Source: Salvelinus alpinus
Lineage: Eukaryota > Chordata > Actinopteri > Salmoniformes > Salmonidae
Direction: 5' to 3'
DNA: 64,000 bases
Assembly (NCBI RefSeq): GCF_045679555.1
Contig: NC_092087.1
Coordinates: 26,915,367 to 26,979,366 of the forward strand
Positions 34,338-48,554 of the stretch are shown piece by piece. The notes beneath the pieces are model-generated. The model had not been told where the DNA came from and did not search any database. It saw only the letters and a program-made list of their open reading frames with translations. The first letter of the stretch is position 1, and each line of letters begins with the position of its first letter. The translations under genes were made by a program, and so were the position numbers.

Positions 34338-35358
34338 AAACAAATAACCTCACACTCAACGTCAACAAAACAAAGGAGATGATTGTGGACTTCAGGAAAC
34401 AGCAGAGGGAGCACCCCCCTATCCACATCAACGGGACAGTAGTGGAGAGGGTAGTAAGTTTTAAGTTCCTCGGTATACACATCACGGACAAACTGAATTG
34501 GTCCACCAAAAGCACTCACAAACTTTTACAGATGCACAATCGAGAGCATCCTGTCGGGCTGTATCGCCGCCTGGTACGGCAACTGCTCCGCCCACAACCG
34601 TAAGGCTCTCCAGAGGGTAGTGAGGTCTGTACAACGCATCACCGGGGGCAAACTACCTGCCCTCCAGGACACCTACACACCCCGATGTCACAGGAAGGCC
34701 ATAAAGATCATCAAGGACAACAACCACCCGAGCCACTGCCTGTTCACCCCGCTATCATCCAGAAGGCGAGGTCAGTACAGGTGCATCAAAGCAGGGACCG
34801 AGAGACTGAAAAACAGCTTCTATCTCAAGGCCATCAGACTGTTAAACAGCCACCACTAACATTTAGTGGCTGCAGCCAACATACTGACTCAACTCCAGCC
34901 ACTTTAATAATGGGAATTGATGGAAATTTATGTAAAAATGTATCACTAGCCACTTTAAACACTGCCACTTAATATAATGTTTACATACCCTACATTACTC
35001 ATCTCATATGTATATGTATATACTGTACTCTATATCATGTACTGCATCTTGCCATCTTTATGTAATACATGTATCACTAGCCACTTTAAACTATGCCACT
35101 TTATGTTTATATACCCTACATTACTCATCTCTTATGTATATACTGTAATCTATACCATCTACTGCATCTTGCCTATGCCGTTCTGTACCATCACTCATTC
35201 ATATATCTTTATGTACATATTCTTTATCCCTTTACACTTGTGTGTATAAGGTAGTAGTTGTGGAATTGTTAGGTTAGATTACTCGTTGGTTATTACTGCA
35301 TTGTCGGAACTAGAAGCACAAGCATTTCGCTACACTCGCATTAACATCTGCTAACCAT
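34338..35358 (+). mobile_element. 5'-truncated L2/RSg-1-like LINE tail, copy 1
   Basis: Encodes NNLTLNVNKTKEMIVDFRKQ…, then loses about 75 nt between WST and KSTHKLLQ relative to the full copy at 23-26 kb, and ends with the LLNSHH stop (34858) and LINE 3' UTR. It stops at CTAACCATGTG without its TTTGA tail, joined straight to copy 2. Non-functional. Confidence 0.88.
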
Positions 35359-35362
35359 GTGC

Positions 35363-36085
35363 CCTCCCTACACCACCCGATGTCACAGGAAGGCCATAAA
35401 GATCATCAAGGACAACAACCACCCAAGCCACTGCCTGTTCACCCCGCTATCATCCAGAAGGCGAGGTCAGTACAGGTGCATCAAAGCAGGGACCGAGAGA
35501 CTGAAAAACAGCTTCTATCTCAAGGCCTTCAGACTGTTAAACAGCCACCACTAACATTTAGCGGCCGCTGCCAACATACTGACTCAACTCCAGCCACTTT
35601 AATAATGGGAATTGATGGAAATTATGTAAAAATGTACCACTAGCCACTTTAAACAATGCCACTTAATATAATGTTTACATACCCTACATTACTCATCTCA
35701 TATGTATATGTATATACTGTACTCTATATCATCTACTGCATCTTGCCATCTTTATGTAATACATGTATCACTAGCCACTTTAAACTATGCCACTTTGTTT
35801 ACATACCCTACATTACTCATCTCATATGTATATACTGTACTCTATACCATCTACTGCATCTTGCCTATGCCGTTCTGTACCATCACTCATTCATATATCT
35901 TTATGTACATATTCTTTATCCCTTTACACTTGTGTGTATAAGGTAGTAGTTGTGGAATTGTTAGGTTAGATTACTTGTTGGTTATTACTGCATTGTCGGA
36001 ACTAGAAGCACAAGCATTTCGCTACACTCGCATTAACATTTGCTAACCATGTGTATGTGACAAATAAAATTTGATTTGATTTGAT
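35363..36085 (+). mobile_element. 5'-truncated L2/RSg-1-like LINE tail, copy 2
   Basis: Starts in CTACACCACCCGATGTCACA, repeats the C-terminal ORF end (stop near 35554) and the 3' UTR, and finishes with the TGATTTGATTTG tail. A short second tail (GACAAATAACATTTGATTTG) follows at about 36094-36122. Confidence 0.88.
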
Positions 36086-36124
36086 TTGTGTATGTGACAA
36101 ATAACATTTGATTTGATTTGATTT

Positions 36125-36540
36125 TGCTTTCAGTACTAGATTCATTCTCTGACCCTTTGATTGGGCGGACAACATGTCAGCGCATACTGCAAGAGTTCAG
36201 AAGTTGTCATAATTACTGTGTAAGTCTGTGGAAGGGGTTGAGAATCATGAGCCTCCTAGGTTTTGTATTGAAGTCAATATACCCAGAGTAGGACTGAAGC
36301 TAGCTGTCATCCGGCTACACCATAGTGCTATCCTACAGAGTGCTGTTGAGGCTACTGTAAACCTTCATTGCAAAACAGTGTGTTTTAATCAATTATTTGG
36401 TGACGTGAATAGATTTAGTATAGTTTCATCTAAAAATGATAACTTTTTACATTTTTTACAATTATTTTATTTTTTTATATATATTTTTTCCACTGAGGAG
36501 GATGGTCCTCCCTTTCCTCCTCTGAGGAGCCTCCACTGAT
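36125..36540. repeat. Probable MITE-like interspersed repeat
   Basis: Ends TTTTTTCCACTGAGGAGGATGGTCCTCCCTTTCC…GAGCCTCCACTGA, a terminus I associate with a dispersed salmonid repeat. No ORF or clear target duplication. Confidence 0.4.
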
Positions 36541-36984
36541 TCAGTATAGTCTTGAATGTCATGTTGTAAGTTCTAATTCAACAACAAGAATCAAATAAAA
36601 TAACTTGTGCTTGCAGCCTAGAATCAATGTCATATTGTGGTGGTGAATAAAACCAAAATTAACATAGACCTGTTGTTTCCAATCAAAGAAAATGTTGTAA
36701 TTAATGTTGTTTTATTGTACTGGAACGAATGACAACAAACTATAATTTATTGAGTTCAATTAAGAAAAAAAGTTATAATAACATTCTGATTAGGTGAGAA
36801 AATCATACAAGACTTATCAAAAACCTAAAGGATCCAATAGGATTGTTTTATAATATGGGAAAAAACGTAGCCCAATAGGTTTCCAATAGGATTCGCATAG
36901 AGGTGACACAAATTCCTATAGGATTGCGAGCATCTACAGTATAGGATTCAGTAGGAGACATGTTCTCTGGTCACTTGTGGCATC

Positions 36985-37121
36985 ATGGCCAACTCTCAGC
37001 GGCAGGTCGCTCTGGAAACGTCTCTACTTGACTTCCTGCAGAGTCAGCAGGACCAAGGCGTTCTCAACACTTTGCCTCCACTGTTTGTCACCGAAACTAA
37101 TACAAAGAAGTGTGAATGTCT
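36985..37121 (+). CDS. Candidate small first coding exon, unknown gene
   Basis: ATG at 36985 opens MANSQRQVALETSLLDFLQS, then QQDQGVLNTLPPLFVTETNT and KKCEC, with balanced codon use unlike the AT-rich flanks. The frame hits a stop at 37123, but that stop lies inside a strong donor (CT|GTAAGT, 37122), so the sequence would fit an exon. I do not recognise the protein and see no matching acceptor exon before fezf2. It may also be a 46-aa micro-ORF or chance. Confidence 0.3.
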
Positions 37122-37129
37122 GTAAGTTT

Positions 37130-39440
37130 CTGCGTGTGTATAAACTGAAGAGAAAATATAAATGTATTTATTAAGTCAATAGGTTTAACAGCGATTCTGA
37201 ATGCTGTTTATTACTTTTTGCTTCATTTTCTAATTCAAAATCATGGTTTGAGATAAGAGTTTATGATGTACACTATAATTGAATTAGGTTTGGAGTGAAC
37301 CTAGATGCCAAACAGCTAGCAGATGTCATCATACATTTGGCATCATGAGCTTGGGGAGGTGTTTTATTATTGTTGTCATTTTACCACCACCTTACCTTTT
37401 TAATATTGCATTATGCGTATAATTGTGAACTAAGAAGCTGTCTACTTTGAATATGAGTAGACTATATCCGTGATAAACTTTACAGTTACTGATTTTAAAA
37501 ATGTATACATTACATACTGTACATTGAATTATATTAGACTAGGAAAACATGATAGTACAACAAGTCCACCGTTTACTACCAAATATAGTATAGGTCTAGC
37601 GTATCACAGTAATAGATTGGGACACAATAAACAAACAAATGTGTCATGCAAATGCAGCGTCCCGGCCAGCTGCATTGTGTAAGCTACATGTTTGCTTGCC
37701 TGCTTTGGAAAGGAGAGACAAGAGCTAGTCCCCTAAGTCGATTCCCGAGCTAATTGCTGAACGTGTTAATGCCGAGTAGTGGGCCGAGGTTACAGCAATA
37801 GGATCAATGTTTATTGTGTGGACGAGCCGGTAGTGGGCCTGAATAAACTCAAATTAGAGTTACATCATTTACATATGAGTAGAATTAGTGGGACTCGTTT
37901 AAACCCTTCTGCGCTAAAGTTGCAGGTGTGTAACGGGATTTAAGATGTAGCATAATTTCCCTACATATTCAGGTCTTGGTTACATAGGCATACAGACCTT
38001 TTTTTCATCAGTAAAGACAGACTGTTGTGAAAATGTATGGCTTATTTTCGTATATTTTCTACATAAATTTTATTTATGACAATCATATACAAAAAGAGCA
38101 GAGAAACGAACGGAAGTCAGTATCCTAAACACCTGTTTGTCCCTCAGTTTAAACTGTGAAACAAAGTCGACATAAAAGCAGTTTATCTCAGTTCACATTT
38201 TCCACATTCACCCATTAAGAAAGACGATGTCAAGGACATGTAAATTAACTTATCCACACTCGATGTCTTACATTCCTTGTGTTAAGGGGAGAAAACTTTA
38301 GAATGGCATGGTCGACATAATAAACGTCAACAATGCGTTGTCAAACCAATAATAGGCCTAAAGGAAATCATAAAGGGCGGTTGTGTGTGTGAACTTGCAA
38401 AGTTATTTTGGAATCTATTTTTGTAGTCATTTGTTGTGCGTCTCAGGTAAAATCGTCTGCAAACAAATGAATTTAAGCTGGTCCTTATGAAAAAAAGAGG
38501 AGAGGGCATTGGTCATTGTAACAAGCACACAAAACTCTGGATTCCAGCAAACTTTTTATTCTGGTTTAAAAAGAGCTCTTTTTATTTAAAGGTCTACCTC
38601 TGGCCAGGCTAAGTCTTTTCTTCCCCCTTAATCCGTTCTTTTATTTCAGAAAAACACAAAACCAGGTTCCACGCAGTGCTTTAGTAGCTAAAAGTGAAAG
38701 AGCAGTTTTTTTCGGGGCTGAGCTGAGCTCTCTGAATCGCTCTGGAAAATTGGTTCTTCTGAATAGGTGGAGGAAAAACGTTTAATAGGATCCGAGGGAG
38801 GTTTTGCTATTGCAATCTGCTCTTTAAACAGGTGGAAATTGGACCTTCACAATTATACAAATAGTAATAAACCAGCATGGAAAAAAACTATTCCATCTCC
38901 AAGGATTAGCAACTCACAATGAAAAGTTTGTCTGGTCAAACCGGAGGACAATAACGTATTATTGTTAATCAAGTTAAAGAACCTCTGAAGGACTGATAAA
39001 TTGTGAATTTTACGAATTAGAAGCATACAGTACAATCAGAAAATGTGTTCTATGATCTTATTCACTACTTAGCCTAATATTTACAAATATTCCAATTCAA
39101 AACATGGTAGCCTGAAATAAATCGAATACAATGCGAATGCTAGGACTATTTACTAAAAACAGTAGTGTTGTCAACAACAATCAGCAACAAACAAATGATA
39201 CTACCAACAAAAATAATAATAGCCTAATAATAATAATAATAACATGTAGCCTACAAATAATAACAAACACATTGTTCAAATTAACATGATCAAATGGCCC
39301 TCATCTTTTATTTTTTTCGAGAAAGGAATAGACTAAAGCATAGTTATTCGATTAGAGAATGGCTGGTGGTATAAGCAGAGAATTTGAGGATGGAGACATA
39401 AATAATAATCTGTAATAACTGTCATGTATACCACCCCATG
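37130..39440 (+). promoter_or_regulatory. Upstream flank of fezf2, candidate regulatory DNA
   Basis: Apart from the 70-bp repeat at 38343-38412 this 2.3 kb is largely free of recognised repeats. The best candidate for a conserved element is about 37690-37900, with AATTAGAGTTACATCATTTA, CATATGAGTAGAATTAGTGG and AATAGGATCAATGTTTATTG, containing homeodomain-type AATTA cores and Fox-like TGTTTA. No coding structure. Conservation is not tested here. Confidence 0.4.
38343..38412. repeat. 70-bp direct repeat, copy 2
   Basis: Near-identical to 34268-34337. Here it is followed by ATCTATTTTTGTAGTC rather than LINE sequence, so this may be the original locus. Confidence 0.92.
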
Positions 39441-39444
39441 GCAG

Positions 39445-39452
39445 TATATAAG
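39445..39452 (+). promoter_or_regulatory. fezf2: TATA box of fezf2
   Basis: TATATAAG followed by the GC-rich TGGGCGGCGGGAG. It lies about 515 bp upstream of the start codon and about 190 bp before a good splice donor, placing transcription start near 39475. Confidence 0.65.
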
Positions 39453-39474
39453 TGGGCGGCGGGAGAAGGGGCAG

Positions 39475-39640
39475 GGCTGGTGATGGCGTTTCCTTGTCAC
39501 CCTTGATACGAGCTAGTCCATGTGATGTAGCTAAATGCAAGAGACAGTGATCTCGCGCTGATGAAGACGTCCGTTTCCAAAATGTGACAGAGCAGTCACG
39601 CTGCTATCTCCGAATACATCTGTCGTCTCTTTACAAAAAG
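39475..39640 (+). other. fezf2: Probable non-coding exon 1 of fezf2
   Basis: Starts about 25-30 bp after the TATA box and ends at the donor AAAAAG|GTAAAC (39640/39641). The matching acceptor GGAATTCAG|G is at 39905/39906, giving a 265-bp 5' UTR intron. Both sites are inferred from consensus only. Confidence 0.5.
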
Positions 39641-39961
39641 GTAAACTTCAACATTGACTCTGACGCTAAATTTGCTATCAGATTCTCAGAGGTGTTGAAT
39701 AGGAATTAACTCACTGCTTTTTGCCTTTTTCTTTTCCTTAACGAGCTCTGTAATGTTCTGTTAATTTTGTGTGTACTAATGAGCATTAATCTGGTACCCC
39801 TGGACGCTATTGTTCCAGGGATGCCCATTTGAATGCAAATGTCTGAGATTGTAATACCAAGGTCCTTATTAAACTGATGTGCGTCCGGTCTTTTCTGGAA
39901 TTCAGGAGGCGAGGACAGAACGGCTGGTCGGCTGCTGCTCACACCAAGTTCGGTACACAAA

Positions 39962-42437
<2,476 letters not shown>

Positions 42438-42862
42438 TTTTTCCATTGGATTTGGACAGTCTCCTCCACACTTAAATTGACAGGTTATTAAGCCTCGCCA
42501 GCGCAAATTTCTCAATGCATTTTTTTCTCCAATTGTCAGTAAGTGATGAAAACATCAAATACAATTGTTAAAAGAAGGGAAACTATAAAGCATAAAAATT
42601 AAACATTGGGACGACTTGATAGCCCGATGAAAAGCAAATGTGTGTTTTAGGTTTTATTCGATTGAAAAATTATATTAATGAGGATGGGAATTTTGCACTG
42701 TTGCAGCAGTGCAGTAAATCTGACCGTAAATGAATTAATGTTATAAACATTTAGGAAGAAAATTACTATTTACTCAACCCATGGGGAAATTCAGGAGGAC
42801 GTGTTGTTTTTCTTCTATTGCATAACGTGTGAAAATCGAATTGTAAATAATATGAAAATAAA
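42438..42862 (+). other. fezf2: fezf2 3' UTR with poly(A) signal
   Basis: AT-rich UTR. The first AATAAA after the stop is at 42857-42862. Confidence 0.6.
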
Positions 42863-45800
42863 ATGTTATTTAAAAGTGTTTTACCTTGGGCGCATTTTTA
42901 TACATTACAATGTAGGCTACATACAACTAAATTGTAACCTATACGTGGATAAAACGTTTTATACATCAACATAACTTATGCATCAAATTGAATGTTTAAC
43001 AATTTCAACTGTTGCCATTTATTAATAGGAAATAAAAAGTGTATCGGACATGAAATGCTATCGAAAACGTTTACGTTTTTGAGAAAAATATGCCTACTCT
43101 AAATTTATATAGGAGTAGGTTAGTCAATTATCTGAAAAGGCCTATAACATATCAGAACGGAATTGTATTGATATTTCAGCCTTCTTTCAAATCAAGCTAC
43201 ATGTAGCCTATGTCAACCCACCAGTTGCGAAGACAGTGATCCGTCTGATAAGCCTATAGGCCATTTCATCCTCTCAAATATCCAGATGTTTGCTTTTTCA
43301 CAAAAAAAGATTAGCAAGCAGCTGTTTTACTAGCACCAGTGTGTGGGCTAGTCTGGGTTTATACGCCAATAATACATGGCTCCTGTTACTTGGTTGGGAG
43401 AAGTAGGCCTGTGTAGTATCATACACCACTTTAAAATGGTAGCTATAAATTCAGTTTAAGCACTTTTTGCCAGACAAAGTGACAAGTCTGATGATGCTAC
43501 ACTTGACTTCCGTGTAATGGCACAAATGATCAGATATAACATGGACTCTTGAATGCGAATTACATTAATCAGCTAAACGCCCTCGATGGTAGGCTTCCGC
43601 GCATATACGTGTTCATCAGAATATGAATAATAGAGCACTTGGGCCATATCATCCACCTCTGTCCAACTTTAATAAAGGATAAAGTATTCTGCACACGGCT
43701 CCTGGAACAATATTATCCTTGCGGCTAACAGAAAATCTTACGAGAGATGGGCGCGTGCTCACAAATCTCGGTCTACCAATTAGAACGTTTAATAATTATG
43801 CACCATGCCCAGGGACCGGTTAGAAGGCTAATATAACCAGTTGAATGGTCTGTTCACCTCTGGTCCACCCTGGTCCTGCTAGTTCACATAAAAGCTGCTT
43901 CAAAGACCAGAATATACCAACTAGTGTGTTTTTTCCAAAACCATTGTTATATTGTCAGTTAAATTCTATTTCGCTGTTGTCACATCGACCAATACTTTTA
44001 TATAGCCCTAAAGGCTCACATTATTGTTCAACATATAGGCTCTAGGCATAATATTTATATATTTCACACTCTACCCGTATTTGTTGGCGTTGAACATTGT
44101 GCGTAATTTGAACACTCATGTGTAGTGCCAGACACAGATTGTGCGTAATTCCAGTTTAGGCTACGGAATTTTCAATAGAAATTCAAGAAAGCCACGTCAC
44201 ATTGCGTCATAAATGTTATTAAGTGTATGCTTTAATTGTTCTATTAGAAGAATAAAAAATATTCTCAAATGTACTTTCGTTAGGCCTAATTATTCTCATG
44301 TTTTAATTCGTAGCCTACGTAGGATAGACTATAGGCAATTTTTCTATACAAACATTCCAAAGCTTCATCAAATAATACAGTTTAATTGACTACAGTCAAT
44401 GAGTTGCGGGTAGGGGGTTAGCATATGCAGAAAAATATCATAATCAAAATCCAACACAAACAGCTAGAATATCACGGGGTCATTTATGCCCAATTAAACA
44501 ATAGGCAACGCTATCAAGTTGGTATCCCCTCGCACGGACAATCTGGAACATGTCCACACCTACAACCATATTGGGTTGATGGGCCGAATAATCATCACAG
44601 TGTTGCCAATGGTACTTGTTTTTACGTCTTATAACAACAGGTTTGGTTTGTTTTGTATAAACAATCTTTACAACTCAGCCTACATTGAATTTCAGTATCC
44701 ATTCATCCATCTTTGTTAGGGAATAGTCTATAGATGGGAAAATGCGAATGGTGCGAGTTTCTCAAAAGAAATGTTTGTGTGTAGAAACGCGTCAGGGCTA
44801 TGCACAAGAGTGTCCGTCTTGTCCAAAGCCGGAGAAAAGAGTGCTGGAGAGTAAACAACCTAAAGGCAGCAGCGTTGCCCTTTTCTCTGCACATACCTCT
44901 CACGCATCAGAGCAACCAGCTTCGCTTCTAGAAACACGTTAATTGACAACGGAGCTCATTACTGCGTGCACATGTAAAGCAGCGAGAGAGATTACCAACA
45001 CAAGAGCGCATTAATCAACTGTCAACAATTGAGTACATCTACACGACCAGGATCACCCAAAATTGATGCATTTACAAGTCACAAAAGGCTCGGCTGAGAC
45101 AGGAAGAAAAGAAGAGCAAGACTTTTGTTTGGCCAATTCAATTGATTGGGAGATTAACAAGAAAAGCTCTAGCGGTTTTTAAGGGCTGAGAGGAGAGAAA
45201 AGGACCAATTAAGTCCACCAAATGTTAACTACATCAGTTTCCCCCGTTTAGCCCAAATGAAATTCTAATTAAACCAACCCTTACCAACATTTTGGAAAGC
45301 AATTTATTTCGCTGCTGGAGGAGAGCACAGGCTGGTTGCGCCCCTAGTTAGAAGAAGCACTGGCTCTTGACACAAAGAACTCACTAGGCGCATTCTAAAA
45401 TGCCAAGAGGGAAGTTAATGAGCATCGGGCGAAGTCCTTGGATCTATTCCTGGAGAATGGTGTTGAAAAGATGGAATCAGCCAGCCAACTACATGGTGTT
45501 CTGGAAACTTCTTAATAATGTCCAAAAGGGCAGTCAGCAATAATATTGTTGTAGCTGCTCAAAATATGCAGTGTGTACTCGACTCTGGAAAATGATAGGA
45601 TTGTAACATACATGTGTATGTATACATGACACAACGAAGTCATTGGATATTATAAGACATTCTATTGTAAAAAAAATAAAACAAATCTATACAAAATAAT
45701 AATAAAAAACTAAATGTAATCCACATTTGGTTTCAAACACCTCGTTAGGATCTTGGATTTTCTAAATATATTTTTTGTGTGCATTAGCCTAGCATATTAC

Positions 45801-46929
45801 ACCAGCAAATTGGAGTGTGCATTGTGTAGGCCTACACAATAATCACACTATACATTAAATACAAGTAAATCAAATACAATAAAAAAAGGAAAATAAATAC
45901 ACACCATAACATGATGACAGGACTGTGATATTCAAGTGATACAAATTCCTTGACAAAACTAGTTAACACTTTCCCCACCAAATCTAATTAAAATCCTTCT
46001 ATACATTTACACAATGTAAATGTACGCACACGCACACTTCCTTTCTTGGATCCGCCTTGGCTCGTCAAGGACACGGGTGGTAGAAGGTGCTTTGTGGCTT
46101 AGAGGCCTGTGGGTGCTGGGCTTGTAGGAGCCATGTGCCGGCTCTGCCCTACTGGAATCACATCACTGTCTGTCAGCCTCCTTAGATTGACCTCTGCCCA
46201 GGACCAGTCTGTCCGCCTGGCCTCAGAGCCCTGGGCCAAGGAGCTGAAGGAGAGCCTCTGTCCCCTTGTCCACTCCTTTCACCTCTGTCTCTGGGAGGAT
46301 TAGAGAACCCTAAACCCCAAACAATCTGCTCCACATTTCCAGCCTCAGCCTCTCAGTGCACTGACAGCAATGAGATTGGTGTCCATGAGGAATCATGAGT
46401 AAATACTAATGTTGGCCACTGTCAAAAACAATTAAATAGATAAACAATACAGAATTAATAGGCAGAATACAACTGAATATCAACACTTTTCTATAACTAG
46501 ATAAATAAGTGTCTAATACATGAGTATTGTTCTCCATCACACCCTGCCAAGACTGAGCTCTACTTTTGTGGAATTAAATCAGTCTTTCATTGTTGGTCAG
46601 GATCACTAATTCTGGGATGTCCGGTGCTAATCCCTTTGACCTGGTCTGGCCCTGCTGAGAAATGTCCACTACTGCTGTGCTTACCCAGAAGTGCTAATGA
46701 CGTACTACTCCAGAACCATGGCGTCTATTCACACAAATAAGGCCCCTTATAATGAGATCCTACAAGTTGTCAAATTAGGATGAGCATTCTCACCAGTTGG
46801 TTGGCACTGGTAAGAAGATGGAAGGACTGAACACCGGTAAAACTAATTCACTTTATGTGACTTCCATTAACACAATAGAGATTGATCCCAGCAATTAAAA
46901 TGTAATTATTTTTCACAAGATAGAAGATA
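42863..46929. promoter_or_regulatory. Repeat-poor downstream flank of fezf2, candidate enhancers
   Basis: Four kilobases with almost no recognised repeats, unlike the rest of the window. The strongest candidate element is about 44940-45560, dense in homeodomain and Sox-like cores (GCATTAATCAACTGTCAACA, CCAATTCAATTGATTGGGAG, AAATTCTAATTAAACCAACC). A second candidate is 43620-43820 (ATCAGAATATGAATAATAG, TTAGAACGTTTAATAATTAT). No ORF with family resemblance is present. Enhancer function is inferred from gene context and repeat depletion. Confidence 0.4.
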
Positions 46930-48554
46930 CAGTTGAAGTCGGAAGTTTACATACACCTTAGCCAAATACATTTAAACTCAGTTTTTCACAATACCTGACA
47001 TTTAATCCTAGTAAAAAAATCCCTGTTTTAGGTCAGTTAGGATTACCATTACCACTGTCAGAATAATAGTAGAGAGAATGATTTATTTCAGCTTTTATTT
47101 ATTTATTCACATTCCCACTGGGTCAGAAGTTTACATACACTCAATTAGTATTTGGTAGCATTGCCTTTAAATTGTTTAACTTGGGTCAAACACTTCGGGT
47201 AGCCTTCCACAAGCTTCCCACAATAAATTGGGTGAATTTTGGCCCATTCCTCCTGACAGAGCTGGTGTAACTGAGTCAGGTATATTGGCCTCCTTGCTCG
47301 CACATGCTTTTTCAGTTCTGCCGACTAATTTTCTATAGGATCGAGATCAGGGCTTTGTGTTGGCCACTCTAATACCTTGACTTTGTTGTCCTTAAGCCAT
47401 TTTGCCACAGCTATGGAAGTATGCTTGGGGTCATTGTCCATTTGGAAGACCCATTTGCGACCAAGCTTTAACTTCCTGACTGATGTCTTGAGATGTTGCT
47501 TCAATATATCCACATAATTTTCCTTCCTCATGAGACCATCTATTTTGTGAAGTGCACCATTCCCTCCTGCAGCAAAGCACCCCCACAACATGATGCTGCC
47601 ACCCCCCGTGCTTCACGGTTGGGATGGTGTTCTTTGGCTTGCAAGCATCCCCCTTTTTCCTCCAAACATAATGATGGTCATTATGGCCAAACAGTTCTAT
47701 ATTTGTTTCATCAGACCAGAGGATATTTCTCCCAAAAGTACGATCTTTGTCCCCATGTGCAGTTGCAAACCGTAGTCTGGCTTTTTTATGGCGGTTTTGG
47801 AGCAGTGGCTTCTTCCTTGCTGAGCGGCCTTTCAGGTTATGTCGATATAGGACTCGTTTTACTGTGGATATAGATACTTTTGTACCTGTTTTCTCCAGCA
47901 TCTTCACAAGGTCCTTTGCTGTTGTTCTGGGATTGATTTGCACTTTTCGCACCAAAGTACGTTCATCTCTAGGAGACAGAACGCGTCTCCTTCCTCAGCT
48001 GTATGACGGCTGCGTGGTCCCATGGTGTTTATACTTGCGTACTATTGTTTGTACAGATGAACGTGGTACCTTCATGCATTTGGAAATTGCTCCCACGGAT
48101 GAACCAGACTTGTGGAGGTCTACAATTTTTTTTCTGAGGTCTTGGCTGATTTCTTTTAATTTTCCCATGATGTCAAGCAAAGAGGCTCTGCGTTTGAAGG
48201 TAGGCCTTGAAATACATCCACAAGTACACCTCCAATTGACTCAAATGATGTCAATTAGCCTATCAGAAGCTGTTAAAGCCATGACATAATTTTCTGGAAT
48301 TTTCCAAGCTGTTTAAAGGCACAGTCAACTTAGTGTATGTAAACTTCTGACCCACTGGATTTGTGATACAGTGAATTATGTGAAATAATCTGTCTGGAAA
48401 CAATTGTTGGAAAAATGACTTGTGTCATGCAGAAAGTAGATGTCCTAACCGACTTGCAAAAACTATAGTTTGTTAACAAGAAATTTGTGGAGTGGTTGAA
48501 AAACAAGTTTTTATGACTCCAACCTAAGTGTATGTAAACTTCCGACTTCAACTG
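46930..48554 (-). mobile_element. Tc1 element of Sleeping Beauty type, copy 1 (1.63 kb)
   Basis: Ends CAGTTGAAGTCGGAAGTTTA (46930) and the inverted TTCCGACTTCAACTG (48554), with TA on both sides and inner direct repeats (GTCAGAAGTTTACATACACT type) near both ends. It carries a transposase pseudogene on the minus strand. Confidence 0.95.
47150..48168 (-). pseudogene. Tc1 transposase, inactivated
   Basis: DDE/D transposase that cuts and pastes the element. The paired-like DNA-binding domain starts [20 protein letters not shown]; then come RRHN-type residues, the catalytic WSDET and DNDPKHTS motifs, and the third acidic residue in DPIEN. Breaks seen: TGA after GTTQPSY (near 47996), a frameshift in the GGG stretch before [10 protein letters not shown] (near 47600), and TAG right after DPIEN (near 47326). 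The codon after it reads TCG where a Trp is usual. Confidence 0.92.

Noticed and set aside
46109-46303. 64-residue ORF in a GC-richer stretch
   Set aside because: No recognised family, no splice signals in phase, and composition explains the open frame.
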